DNA of 64,000 nucleotides from assembly GCF_041429795.1 (NCBI RefSeq), contig NZ_CP163424.1, forward strand, positions 1,800,001 to 1,864,000, given 5' to 3'. The stretch is from Algimonas porphyrae. GTDB taxonomy: Bacteria > Pseudomonadota > Alphaproteobacteria > Caulobacterales > Maricaulaceae. Below the pieces are notes generated by a model, which saw only the letters and a list, made by a program, of their open reading frames with translations, was not told the origin of the DNA and searched no databases. Position 1 is the first letter of the stretch. Every line of letters starts with the position of its first letter. The position numbers and the translations under genes are program-made. Of this stretch, positions 9,144 to 17,105 are shown in pieces.

Positions 9144-10158
9144 TCAGCTCCCCCATCGTGGCCTGGAAGCGTGGAAGTGGTCCGATCTCCGGGCTGCAGT
9201 CGCCGCGCGTGACCCGGACGGCTTTGACGCCGCCATGCAAGCCTGTCTGCACGGCCCTGAGGAGGCATCCCAGACCGGATTAGGTCTGTGCGGTCCAGCG
9301 CCAGCCGAGCCAAATGATTTGATGGGTCGGATCGCGGCTGAATATGCGGACGGCGTGATGTCGATCGTCGTTCCCGACGGCGAGACCTATCTGCGTCCGC
9401 TGGAAATTCGGGATATGGAAACAGGTCATGCGCGCTTCCGTATCGAGGTCGGAAAAGGCGCGACGCTGAATGTCGTCGAAGTGCATAAGTCCGAAGCCGG
9501 GTTCGCGAATGTCGACATCCATTATGTCGTCAGGGAGGGGGCGACCTTTCACCGGACGGTCCTGTCACAGGACGGTGCGGACATGATCCGTCATGTCCGC
9601 GCTCATGTCACACTCTGGGATCAGGCGGATTTCGGTCAGACCCTGCTGACATTTGGCGGGGCGTTTACGCGGCTGGAAACGCGGCTCGCCTGTATGGGGG
9701 CCGTGTCGGTCGACATGTCCGGCGCCTATCTGCTCGGCGGCGCTCGTCATGCCGACATTACTCATTATGTCGATTTCGCTGCGCCTGGCTCGACCGTGCG
9801 TGATTCCGTCGCCGGCGTCGTAACCGACAAGTCGCGCGGCGTGTTCCAGGGCAAATTCCATGTGCGTCGCCCGGCGCAGAAAACCGACGCCGAAATGCGT
9901 CACGACGCGCTGATGCTGTCCGAAACTGCCAAGATCAATGCCAAGCCGGAACTCGAAATCTATGCCGATGATGTCGAATGCGCACATGGCAATACGATCG
10001 GCCAGCTCGACGAAGCGGCCCTGTTCTACATGCGCCAGCGCGGCATCCCGGAAGTACAGGCGCGAGCCCTGCTGATCGAAGCGTTCGTGGCGGCGCGGCT
10101 GGGCGAGCATGCGGATCTGCTGGACCGTGTGCGGGCTTGGCTGGAGGCACAATCATGA
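9136..10158 (+). CDS. sufD: Fe-S assembly protein SufD
   Basis: SufB paralogue that completes the SufBC2D scaffold. 340 residues, shorter than the roughly 420 of E. coli SufD because the N-terminal region is reduced, as is usual in alphaproteobacteria. The core beta-helix shows ARFRIEVGKGATLNVVEVH, the HYVDFAAPGSTVRDSVAGVV segment and the C-terminal ECAHGNTIGQLDEAALFYMRQRGIPEVQARALLIEAF, the family signature that carries the conserved His. ATG 9136 overlaps the sufC stop; an ATG three codons earlier (9127) is also possible. It ends in ATGA overlap with a small membrane-protein gene. Confidence 0.92.
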   Translation: MRDQLPHRGLEAWKWSDLRAAVAARDPDGFDAAMQACLHGPEEASQTGLGLCGPAPAEPNDLMGRIAAEYADGVMSIVVPDGETYLRPLEIRDMETGHARFRIEVGKGATLNVVEVHKSEAGFANVDIHYVVREGATFHRTVLSQDGADMIRHVRAHVTLWDQADFGQTLLTFGGAFTRLETRLACMGAVSVDMSGAYLLGGARHADITHYVDFAAPGSTVRDSVAGVVTDKSRGVFQGKFHVRRPAQKTDAEMRHDALMLSETAKINAKPELEIYADDVECAHGNTIGQLDEAALFYMRQRGIPEVQARALLIEAFVAARLGEHADLLDRVRAWLEAQS

Positions 10159-10325
10159 ATTTCGCCATTGCTGCGGCGGTGACGGCGGTGCTGCTGCTGG
10201 TGGTCTCCCAGATCGAGAGGCGGATGGCCGATGCGCCTGCGTGGCTGGGGAAGAGCGTCATTGCTCTCCGGCTGCTGGTGCTCGTTTTTGTCGGCCTATA
10301 CCTCTATTTTCGGCTGACAGCCTGA
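10155..10325 (+). CDS. Small two-helix membrane protein between sufD and sufS
   Basis: 56 residues, starting at an ATG that overlaps the sufD stop (ATGA) and ending two bases before the sufS start. Two hydrophobic segments, FAIAAAVTAVLLLVVS and VIALRLLVLVFVGLYLYF, are linked by a short charged loop (QIERRMADAPAWLGKS), so a helical hairpin in the inner membrane is likely. I do not recognise a family. Tight coupling on both sides argues that it is a real gene, and it would be missed by most length cut-offs. Confidence 0.75.
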   Translation: MNFAIAAAVTAVLLLVVSQIERRMADAPAWLGKSVIALRLLVLVFVGLYLYFRLTA

Positions 10326-10327
10326 CC

Positions 10328-11542
10328 ATGTTCGACATCCAAGCCATTCGCGATCAGTTTCCAATCCTCGCGCGCGCTGTGAACGGCTATCCGCTTGCCT
10401 ACCTCGACAATGCTGCGTCGGCGCAGAAGCCCGATGCCGTCATCGACGCCATGGCCGGTCAGATGCGCGGGGCCTATGCCAACGTCCATCGCGGCCTGCA
10501 CACGCTGGCCAATGAAACGACGGATGCGTTCGAACAAGCCCGGCGGAGCGTCGCGACCTTCCTGAACGCGCCGTCGCCCGACAATGTCGTCTTCACCCGC
10601 GGCGCGACCGAAGCGTTGAACCTGGCCGCCTATGGTCTGTCGCATCTGATCGAGCCGGGCGACGAGATCGTCATCACGCAGATGGAGCATCATTCCAATA
10701 TCGTGCCGTGGCATTTCCTGCGGGAACGCTACGGTGCGGAGCTGAGGTTCGTTCCCGTCCTGGAAGATGGCAGCCTCGACATGAGCGCCTTCCGCAAAGT
10801 GATTGGAAAGAAAACGAAAATTGTCTCGGTCGTGCACATGTCCAACGTGTTGGGCACGATCAACAACATTGCCGAAATCGCGCGCTGGGCCAAGGCTGCC
10901 GGCGCGGTGATGATTTCCGACGGCACGCAGGCCGCTGTGCATATGGATGTCGACGTGCAGGCGCTCGGCGTCGATCTCTACGCCATGACGGGCCATAAGC
11001 TCTACGGCCCCACGGCCATCGGCGCGCTCTACGGCACGGCGGACATTTTCGAGCGGATGCAGCCCTTCAATGGTGGCGGGGAGATGATCGAGGACGTTTT
11101 CATGGACCGGATCACCTATGCCGACGCCCCGGCCAAGTTCGAAGCCGGGACACCGCCCATTCTCGAAGCGATCGGCCTTGGCGCGGCCATAGACTGGTAT
11201 TCTCAATATGACATGGCCGACGTGCATCAGCATGAAATGGCCTGTTACCATGCTGCGCGGGACGGGCTGCGCGATCTGAACAATGTCCGGATTTTTGGCG
11301 ATATGCCGGATAAAGGCCCGGTTTTGGCGTTCAATCTGGATGGTGCACATGCCCATGATGTTGCGCAGATTCTCGACAAATATGGCGTAGCCGTCAGGGC
11401 GGGCCAGCACTGCACGCAACCCTTGATGGACGCTTTTGGCGTGCATTCGACTGTGCGGGCCAGCTTCGGTATTTACAACACGCTGGACGAAGCTGACCGT
11501 TTTGTGACTGCCGTGAAAAAGGCTGCGGTCTTCCTTGGCTGA
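10328..11542 (+). CDS. sufS: Cysteine desulfurase SufS (group II)
   Basis: Mobilises sulfur from cysteine for the SUF scaffold. 404 residues, the standard length. PLP lysine K224 lies in MTGHKLYGP; catalytic cysteine C362 in RAGQHCTQP sits in the short loop of group II enzymes, which need a sulfur acceptor such as SufE or SufU; neither is encoded in this operon. The N-terminus FPILARAVNGYPLAYLDNAASAQKP is typical. ATG 10328 follows the small membrane protein gene by two bases. Confidence 0.96.
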   Translation: MFDIQAIRDQFPILARAVNGYPLAYLDNAASAQKPDAVIDAMAGQMRGAYANVHRGLHTLANETTDAFEQARRSVATFLNAPSPDNVVFTRGATEALNLAAYGLSHLIEPGDEIVITQMEHHSNIVPWHFLRERYGAELRFVPVLEDGSLDMSAFRKVIGKKTKIVSVVHMSNVLGTINNIAEIARWAKAAGAVMISDGTQAAVHMDVDVQALGVDLYAMTGHKLYGPTAIGALYGTADIFERMQPFNGGGEMIEDVFMDRITYADAPAKFEAGTPPILEAIGLGAAIDWYSQYDMADVHQHEMACYHAARDGLRDLNNVRIFGDMPDKGPVLAFNLDGAHAHDVAQILDKYGVAVRAGQHCTQPLMDAFGVHSTVRASFGIYNTLDEADRFVTAVKKAAVFLG

Positions 11543-11568
11543 GCGAATGCCCCTATATTGGACGTAAG

Positions 11569-12090
11569 ATGGACAATGTAACCGACAGAGAACGCCGCGC
11601 CGAGCAGATCGCCAATGCGCAGATCCCGGGATATGTCCCGGACGCGTCCCACGCCAACCCACAGTCTGAGGCTGATGCTGGGTCTGGCGGTGGAAATGTG
11701 GCGACCGATAAGCCCGACGTGGTGGCAGCGCGTGACGTGCTGGATGTGTCGGGCGCACCAATGGAGCCGCCGACGGACGGCGAGATCGCGCGGATTACGC
11801 ATGACGTCATCACGCAGCTCAAGACCGTCTATGATCCTGAAATTCCAACGGATGTCTATGAGTTGGGTCTGATCTACAAGGTCGAACTCGAAGACGATCG
11901 GACTTTGCTGGTGGACATGACCCTGACTGCGCCCGGTTGCCCCGTGGCGGGCGAAATGCCCATCTGGGTGCAGGATGCCTGCGCCCGAGTCGACGGTGTG
12001 CGTCGCGTCGAAGTCTCCATGGTTTTCGATCCGCCGTGGACGCCAGACCGGATGAGCGAGGAGGCTCGGCTCGAGCTCAACATGCTATGA
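11569..12090 (+). CDS. sufT: SUF-associated DUF59/MIP18-family protein (SufT-like)
   Basis: Auxiliary cluster-maturation factor. 173 residues: a disordered, Gly/Asp-rich N-terminal extension of about 65 residues, then a DUF59 domain with YDPEIPTDVYELGLIYKVEL and the conserved cysteine in LTAPGCPVAGEMP, and a C-terminal FDPPWTPDRMSEEARLELNML tail. DUF59 proteins in SUF operons help carry or hand over clusters. It lies 26 bp after sufS, and its stop overlaps the sufA-like start (ATGA). The long N-terminal extension is usual in alphaproteobacterial members. Confidence 0.9.
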   Translation: MDNVTDRERRAEQIANAQIPGYVPDASHANPQSEADAGSGGGNVATDKPDVVAARDVLDVSGAPMEPPTDGEIARITHDVITQLKTVYDPEIPTDVYELGLIYKVELEDDRTLLVDMTLTAPGCPVAGEMPIWVQDACARVDGVRRVEVSMVFDPPWTPDRMSEEARLELNML

Positions 12091-12464
12091 CGGACACACT
12101 TACGAAATCCCGCCGCCCGCGACCCAAACTGGTTACACTGACGGATGCGGCGGCGGCGCAAGTCAGGGAAATCCTCGCCGAACGCGGTGAAGGCTATTTG
12201 CGTGTTGGCGTCACCAATGGCGGTTGCGCCGGCATGGAATATGTCATGGACTATGTGTCCGAGCCGGAGAAATTCGACGAAATTGTCGAAGATAAAGGCG
12301 TCCAGATTGTCGTCGATGCCAAGGCCGTCCTATTTATCCTCGGCTCTATCATCGATCATGAAACGACATTGCTGCACAGCAAGTTCGTCTTTCGCAATCC
12401 CAACCAGACCGATGCGTGTGGCTGCGGCGAAAGCGTGACCATCGTGCCCGTTGTGGCAGACTAG
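12087..12464 (+). CDS. sufA: A-type iron-sulfur carrier (SufA/IscA/ErpA family)
   Basis: Carries assembled clusters to target proteins. 125 residues with the three invariant cysteines: C48 in NGGCAGMEY and the closing pair in DACGCGES. The N-terminal LTDAAAAQVREIL helix and HETTLLHSKFVFRNPN match the family. Translation is coupled to the SufT-like gene by an ATGA overlap. It is the last operon gene; its TAG stop shares the palindrome CTAG (12461-12464) with the stop of the convergent FAD monooxygenase. SufA, IscA and ErpA cannot be told apart with certainty from the sequence alone. Confidence 0.92.
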   Translation: MTDTLTKSRRPRPKLVTLTDAAAAQVREILAERGEGYLRVGVTNGGCAGMEYVMDYVSEPEKFDEIVEDKGVQIVVDAKAVLFILGSIIDHETTLLHSKFVFRNPNQTDACGCGESVTIVPVVAD

Positions 12465-13627
12465 ACGCCTGTCGGGACCAGATCTCCTGAAATCAACGTC
12501 GTCAGCATCCTGTTAGCAGGCCAAATCTGGCTGACAGGATGCATGAGATTGTTGCGGACCCACGGAAAAGTGGGGTTGGCCGACTGGTAGAAGGGCGTGA
12601 AAACCCGGGAAACAGCCTGATAGAATTGCATGTGGAGCCGTCTCTTGCGCGCATAGGCTTGTGGGGCCAGCGCAATGGGCCCGTTCCGAATGGCATCCGC
12701 CAGTGCGGCTGCGTCCAGTAGCGCCATATTGGCCCCTTGACCGAGCTGCGGGCTGGCCTGATGGGCCGCGTCCCCGATATAGGCGATCCGCTCTCCCCAT
12801 GGCTGGGCCAGCGTGCCATGCCTGTAACGCGCCACCGTCATCGCTTCATGGGCCTCGATCTGCATGATGAAGGGCGCGAAGTCCGGCCACAGCTTGGTGG
12901 CTGCCGTCTTCCATGCGTCCAGGTCGCCGCTGAACCAGGCCTCGAGTTGGTCGGTCGGCTCGCTCCAGAAGATCGCCGTGCGCCCATCATCATGCAGGGG
13001 CAGAACGCCCAGCATATGATGCGCGCCGCGATAGCATTGCGTCAGGCAGTCGGGGCGCAAAAGCGTATCACCCGGCCATTCAACCGTCCCCCACAGCGCG
13101 CCGTAAGGCAGGGCCTGCGTCCGGATTGGGCTCAGGGCGGACTTTGCCCCCGATGCATCGATGACGAGATCGAAAGGCCCATATGACTGGCCGTGCTGAT
13201 CGCACAGGATCCGCTTGTCTTTTTCCAGTACGGTTGCGGTGATTTCGGTGGACGGAACGATGGTCAGACCGGAGCGTGTCGCCTTGTCATAAAGGCATTC
13301 GAACAGGTCGGCGCGGTGGATCGCCAGGCCGAACGCGGCTCCACCCCACGCGCCGTAATTGGCCCTGAGCACGGTCCGGCCCGTCCGGCTTTCATGGCCT
13401 CTGAGCTGATAGATTGCGCGTCCGCGTTCCAATGCTGCCTTCAGAACGCCAATCCGGCCCAGACAGGTCTGACCGACAGGTTGTATCACCAGGCCGGACC
13501 CGACCGGGCGAGGTGTATCGAACTTGTCGAAGAGGGTGATGCTGTGTCCCTGCTTCGCCAAGGCACAGGCAACCGCCAGCCCGCCAATCCCGCACCCGGC
13601 AATACCAATGGATGAAGCCCCCATCAT
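12461..13627 (-). CDS. FAD-dependent monooxygenase (UbiH/salicylate-hydroxylase type)
   Basis: Class A flavoprotein monooxygenase, 388 residues. The FAD dinucleotide motif GCGIGGLAVACALAKQG lies at 11-27, the second glycine-rich region is in DLVIDASGAKS, and the FAD-ribityl motif is YIGDAAHQASPQLGQGANMALLDA. Such enzymes hydroxylate aromatic or quinone substrates with NAD(P)H; the substrate is not predictable. It stands alone and is convergent with the SUF operon, overlapping by four bases. Confidence 0.85.
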   Translation of the reverse strand: MMGASSIGIAGCGIGGLAVACALAKQGHSITLFDKFDTPRPVGSGLVIQPVGQTCLGRIGVLKAALERGRAIYQLRGHESRTGRTVLRANYGAWGGAAFGLAIHRADLFECLYDKATRSGLTIVPSTEITATVLEKDKRILCDQHGQSYGPFDLVIDASGAKSALSPIRTQALPYGALWGTVEWPGDTLLRPDCLTQCYRGAHHMLGVLPLHDDGRTAIFWSEPTDQLEAWFSGDLDAWKTAATKLWPDFAPFIMQIEAHEAMTVARYRHGTLAQPWGERIAYIGDAAHQASPQLGQGANMALLDAAALADAIRNGPIALAPQAYARKRRLHMQFYQAVSRVFTPFYQSANPTFPWVRNNLMHPVSQIWPANRMLTTLISGDLVPTGV

Positions 13628-13714
13628 AAGGCGGGCTTATGAGCAGCGCGAGGTGGAGGCAATGCGGGTTGCGAGATGAATGTCATCAGTTCGTGCCAGC
13701 GGGTCGGGCGATGG

Positions 13715-13737
13715 ATCACCGGATCAAGTCCGGTGAT
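13715..13737. repeat. Intergenic hairpin, family R1
   Basis: ATCACCGGA (13715-13723), loop TCAAG, TCCGGTGAT (13729-13737): 9-bp perfect arms. The loop is the reverse complement of CTTGA, so the unit is inverted relative to the one at 13805-13825. Confidence 0.75.
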
Positions 13738-13804
13738 GAGGCGGGGGAAGAGGTGGGCTGAGCTCTGCTTATAGCGTCCAGAACGCGCCATCCTTCAGTC
13801 CGCT

Positions 13805-13825
13805 CCCACCGACTTGATCGGTGGG
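13805..13825. repeat. Intergenic hairpin, family R1
   Basis: CCCACCGA (13805-13812), loop CTTGA, TCGGTGGG (13818-13825), 8-bp perfect arms, followed by TCCATCTCC. That tail is nearly complementary to GGGAGATAGG at 13861-13870 ahead of the next unit, so the two units form a head-to-head composite. Confidence 0.78.
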
Positions 13826-13871
13826 TCCATCTCCTGACTTTGCGTCTGGCGGAGAGGGGTGGGAGATAGGG

Positions 13872-13890
13872 TCGCTGATCAGGTCAGCGA
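13872..13890. repeat. Intergenic hairpin, family R1 (inverted unit)
   Basis: TCGCTGA (13872-13878), loop TCAGG, TCAGCGA (13884-13890). It is the inverted partner of the unit at 13805-13825; the arms differ from the other copies but still pair perfectly over 7 bp. Confidence 0.72.
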
Positions 13891-13985
13891 AAGCGGAGGG
13901 GGCGCATTAGGCATTCAATCCCCGCCCTTCACAAACCCAATCCCCGCCTCAAATCAGCTCTCTATACTCCCACTTGTTCGCCACA

Positions 13986-14384
13986 GACACGAGGGGGTGC
14001 ATAAACCTCGGTGTGGCGGGCCGGTGTGCGGGTCGGGCCCGGCGTGTGGCGATCATGCTACAAGCGGCGGCGACGTTCGTCAGCTTTGCTTAGCAACGGC
14101 GGCAGAGCGCGTCGGGCCTGACGGGACCATCAGCGGGATTTATGCGACCCCTGATACCCTGTCCGATCTCACCACCGTTCGACGCAGACCCTGTGCGGGT
14201 TGCGCGGAGCCAAACATCTCTCTGGGCCATGATCGGTCCTTAACGGGTTAGGCCGCTTCACGCATGGGACGAGCGTCGGACGGCGGTGACGGCGGATGCC
14301 AATCACCGCGCGCGGGCTCTGTCTTGCGACGAAACGGTACTTCTCTTTTGCTCCGGTCACGGGGCTAAGCCCGCGCCTCGTGTC
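13986..14384 (+). ncRNA. Candidate structured RNA, copy A (about 399 nt)
   Basis: No protein-like reading frame is visible. The ends pair: GACACGAGG (13986-13994) with CCTCGTGTC (14376-14384). A hairpin GCGCGGGCT (14310-14318) / AGCCCGCGC (14368-14376) stacks directly on the closing helix, and GCGGTGA/TCACCGC forms another stem at about 14283-14309. A second copy with the same architecture lies on the minus strand at 31483-31873, with matching blocks: GGTGCATAAACC here (13996-14007) versus GGTTGCATGACC, and a shared loop. TATACT at 13963-13968 is a possible -10. Orientation is inferred from the conserved block upstream (CACAAACCC from 13930). It shows none of the RNase P or tmRNA hallmarks. 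Confidence 0.55.
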
Positions 14385-14482
14385 ACTTCTGACATGCAGG
14401 GATCACCCCAGGGGTGATGCTGATGACCCGCTCTCAGCCGCAGGATAGCGCCTGCCTCATTCAGAACCGTCAAAGCCACCGT

Positions 14483-14503
14483 CCCCGGCATTCATTGCCG
14501 GGG
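14483..14503. repeat. Intergenic hairpin, family R2
   Basis: CCCCGGCA (14483-14490), loop TTCAT, TGCCGGGG (14496-14503), 8-bp perfect arms, preceded by GT and followed by CCTCA. The partner at 14608-14628 is inverted, so the pair resembles a BIME built of two REP-like units. Confidence 0.75.
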
Positions 14504-14607
14504 CCTCATCAGGGGGTGCTCCACAAGGTGAGACCGTGAACGCTCCTTCGGCCAGACAAGTTGAGAACGACACCGCCACTTCGACCTGGGTGAGCGACGG
14601 CCAAAGG

Positions 14608-14628
14608 CCCCGGCAATCAATGCCGGGG
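14608..14628. repeat. Intergenic hairpin, family R2 (inverted unit)
   Basis: CCCCGGCA (14608-14615), loop ATCAA, TGCCGGGG (14621-14628). On the minus strand it reads GTCCCCGGCATTGATTGCCG, one base different in the loop from the copy at 14483. About 200 bp separate it from typA. Confidence 0.75.
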
Positions 14629-14828
14629 ACAATGAGGGGGGCGGTGAATGGAGATATGACGCGAATGCCTTTGGCCGGAATGACGAGGGAGAGAGCGGAA
14701 GACGATATGTTCGGATTGGCACATAAGGTTGCAGGAGACCGCTTGCGGTTGGAGGGAGTGTTAGGCCATGCGCAAATCGACTCCATCGCCCCCTTGCATC
14801 CTGCTGTCCGGTCGTTATGGGCCGCGCC

Positions 14829-16688
14829 ATGTCCGAACAGATCAAACACCTCCGCAACGTCGCGATCGTTGCGCATGTCGACCATGGCAAGACGACACTC
14901 GTCGACAAGCTGCTGCGCCAGAGCGGCACGCTGGACGAGCGTGGCGAGCAGGCCGAGCGCGTCATGGATAGTGGCGACATCGAAAAAGAGCGCGGCATCA
15001 CCATTCTGGCCAAGAATACGGCGATCCGTTGGACGGCTCCGGATGGACAGGAATGGCGGATCAATATCGTCGATACACCGGGACACGCCGACTTTGGCGG
15101 CGAGGTCGAGCGCGTCCTGACCATGGTCGATTCGGTCGTGCTGCTGGTCGATGCCGTTGAAGGCCCGATGCCGCAGACAACCTTCGTGACCCGCAAGGCG
15201 CTGGAACATGGTCTGAAACCCATCGTGGTCGTCAACAAAGTCGACCGTCAGGGCGCGCGTCCCGACTGGGTGGTCGATCAGACTTTCGACCTGTTCGACC
15301 GGCTGGGGGCGACGGATGAGCAGATGGATTTCCCGACCGTGTTCGCGTCTGCGATCAATGGCTGGGCGACGCATGATGCGGGCGAAACCGGTACGGATAT
15401 GACGCCCCTGTTCGAGACGATCGTCCAGCATGCGCCGGTTCCGAATGTCGATCCGGACGGGCCGCTGCAGCTACAGGTCAGCGCGCTCGATTATGACAGC
15501 TATAAGGGAGTCATCGGCATTGGCCGGATTCAGCGCGGCACGATCAGCCGGGGCATGCCTGTCATTGTTGCGGCCGCAGATGGGACGGAACGCAAGGCCA
15601 AGGTCGGCCAGATTTTTGGCTTTATGGGTCTGGAACGGGTCGAAACCGAACAAGCCACGGCGGGCGATATCGTCACCTTTACCGGGATCGAAAAGATCGG
15701 AATTTCCGATACGCTGTGCGATCCGGAAATGGTCGAGGGCCTGCCGCAGCTCTCCGTCGATGAGCCGACCCTGTCCATGACCTTCCAGGTTAATGACAGC
15801 CCGTTTGCCGGTCGGGAGGGCAAATATGTCACCTCGCGCAATATCAAGGACCGGCTGGACCGGGAACTGATCCACAATGTCGCGCTACGCGTCGAGCAAC
15901 TATCCGAGGCGGACAAGTTCCGCGTATCGGGCCGGGGCGAGCTGCATTTGTCAATCCTGATCGAGAACATGCGCCGTGAGGGTTATGAAGTCGCCATTTC
16001 GAGACCCGAAGTCATCAACCGTGAAATAGACGGCGTTCTCTGCGAGCCGTGGGAAACGCTGACGATTGATCTGGAAGCAGGCACGGAAGGTGCGGTCATT
16101 CAGCGCTTGAACGAACGCAAGGGTGATCTGAAGAACATGCAGCCCGACGGGCAGGGGCGTGTGCGTTTGGACTATGATATTCCGACGCGCGGCCTGATCG
16201 GTTTCCGCGGGGATTTCATGACGCTGACATCCGGCAACGGTCTGATGTATCACAATTTCGACCGCTACGCGCCGCGGGCCAAGGCGGGCATCGGGCGGCG
16301 CCAGAAGGGCGCGCTGATTGCCAACTCGACCGGCAAGGCGCTCGCCTTTGCGCTCTGGAACCTGCAGGAACGCGGCAAGCTGTTCATCGGCCATGCGACC
16401 GAAGTCTATGAAGGTATGGTGATTGGCGTAAACAGCCGCGACAATGACCTGACCGTCAATCCGCTCAAAGGCAAAAAGCTGACCAATGTTCGCGCCGCTG
16501 GGTCGGACGAAGCGGTCGTGCTGGTCACGCCGATCGAGACGACGCTCGAATTCGCGCTGGAATTCATTAATGATGACGAGCTGGTCGAAGTCACGCCGGA
16601 GAGTGTTCGGATCCGCAAGCGTTACCTGCTGGAGCATGAGCGCAAGAAGGATCAGCGCGCTCGCGAAGCGCTGGAGACAGACGGCTAG
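14829..16688 (+). CDS. typA: Ribosome-associated GTPase TypA/BipA
   Basis: Translational GTPase that acts on the ribosome under stress and at low temperature. 619 residues. G1 is AHVDHGKT at 15-22, the switch I region RGITI follows, G3 is DTPGHADFGGEVERV and G4 is NKVD. The C-terminal TypA signature includes TRGLIGFRGDFMTLTSGNG and HATEVYEGMVIGVNSRDNDL. ATG 14829 (Met-Ser-Glu-Gln) is preferred to ATG 14817. Its TAG stop shares a CTAG with the convergent TerB-like gene. Confidence 0.95.
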   Translation: MSEQIKHLRNVAIVAHVDHGKTTLVDKLLRQSGTLDERGEQAERVMDSGDIEKERGITILAKNTAIRWTAPDGQEWRINIVDTPGHADFGGEVERVLTMVDSVVLLVDAVEGPMPQTTFVTRKALEHGLKPIVVVNKVDRQGARPDWVVDQTFDLFDRLGATDEQMDFPTVFASAINGWATHDAGETGTDMTPLFETIVQHAPVPNVDPDGPLQLQVSALDYDSYKGVIGIGRIQRGTISRGMPVIVAAADGTERKAKVGQIFGFMGLERVETEQATAGDIVTFTGIEKIGISDTLCDPEMVEGLPQLSVDEPTLSMTFQVNDSPFAGREGKYVTSRNIKDRLDRELIHNVALRVEQLSEADKFRVSGRGELHLSILIENMRREGYEVAISRPEVINREIDGVLCEPWETLTIDLEAGTEGAVIQRLNERKGDLKNMQPDGQGRVRLDYDIPTRGLIGFRGDFMTLTSGNGLMYHNFDRYAPRAKAGIGRRQKGALIANSTGKALAFALWNLQERGKLFIGHATEVYEGMVIGVNSRDNDLTVNPLKGKKLTNVRAAGSDEAVVLVTPIETTLEFALEFINDDELVEVTPESVRIRKRYLLEHERKKDQRAREALETDG

Positions 16689-17104
16689 TCGCGTTTGACC
16701 TTCAGAGGCGGACGCTGGAAACCATAGAGGGAGGCGGCGGATTTGATCAGCCGTGATTCCTCGGTGACATATTCATTGTCGGCGATGCTGATGGAGACGA
16801 GCGCGTCGAAAACGGCTTCGCGATGGTGCGCTTCGTCGAAGCGCGTCAGGGATTTCAGAACCAGAGTGTTGCCGCCCTTGTCCCAGAGCTGATCTTCCAG
16901 GTCGACCTTACGTTCCGCAAACCAGCGCAGAATATCCGCGTCGGGTTTGGTGTCGTGTCCAAATAGTTCGAGAAGGCCATTGGCATGAGTGACGAAGGCC
17001 GTCTCTTCGAGCTGACGAACCTTGTGATCGATTACTACCGCAATAGCGAGCGGCATGAGGATATCATCGACGCTATGGGTCGGCGTGTCAGTATTTTCAG
17101 CCAT
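16685..17104 (-). CDS. TerB-like domain protein
   Basis: 139 residues, all-helical, with the pattern of the TerB/TerB-like fold: two repeated helical units containing acidic patches (VVIDHKVRQLEETAFVTHANGLL and LVSISIADNEYVTEESRLIKSAASLYGF). The IADNEYVTEESRLI stretch is the part of the fold linked to metal binding in other members. Function in this context is unknown; tellurite resistance should not be assumed. It follows the FAH-family gene by one base on the same strand, so the two are probably cotranscribed. Confidence 0.7.
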   Translation of the reverse strand: MAENTDTPTHSVDDILMPLAIAVVIDHKVRQLEETAFVTHANGLLELFGHDTKPDADILRWFAERKVDLEDQLWDKGGNTLVLKSLTRFDEAHHREAVFDALVSISIADNEYVTEESRLIKSAASLYGFQRPPLKVKRD

Positions 17105-17105
17105 A

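Noticed and set aside
10304..11761. 485-codon minus-strand open frame across sufS
   Set aside because: Antisense to a gene with all catalytic residues; protein is His/Arg-rich without family pattern.
13859..14251. 130-codon plus-strand frame in the repeat-rich gap
   Set aside because: It begins inside an R1 repeat, lacks a ribosome-binding site and runs through structured RNA copy A; copy B has no homologous protein frame.
13986..14384. RNase P RNA or alphaproteobacterial two-piece tmRNA as identity of the ~395-nt RNAs
   Set aside because: Length fits RNase P, but the universal GAGGAAAGUCCGGGC-type and ACAGAA-type core blocks are absent, no tag reading frame or tRNA-like TTCGA arm was found, and two divergent copies in one window are unexpected for either.
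16685..17104. Tellurite resistance function for the TerB-like gene
   Set aside because: No terA, terC, terD or terZ genes are nearby; the fold alone does not support the trait.
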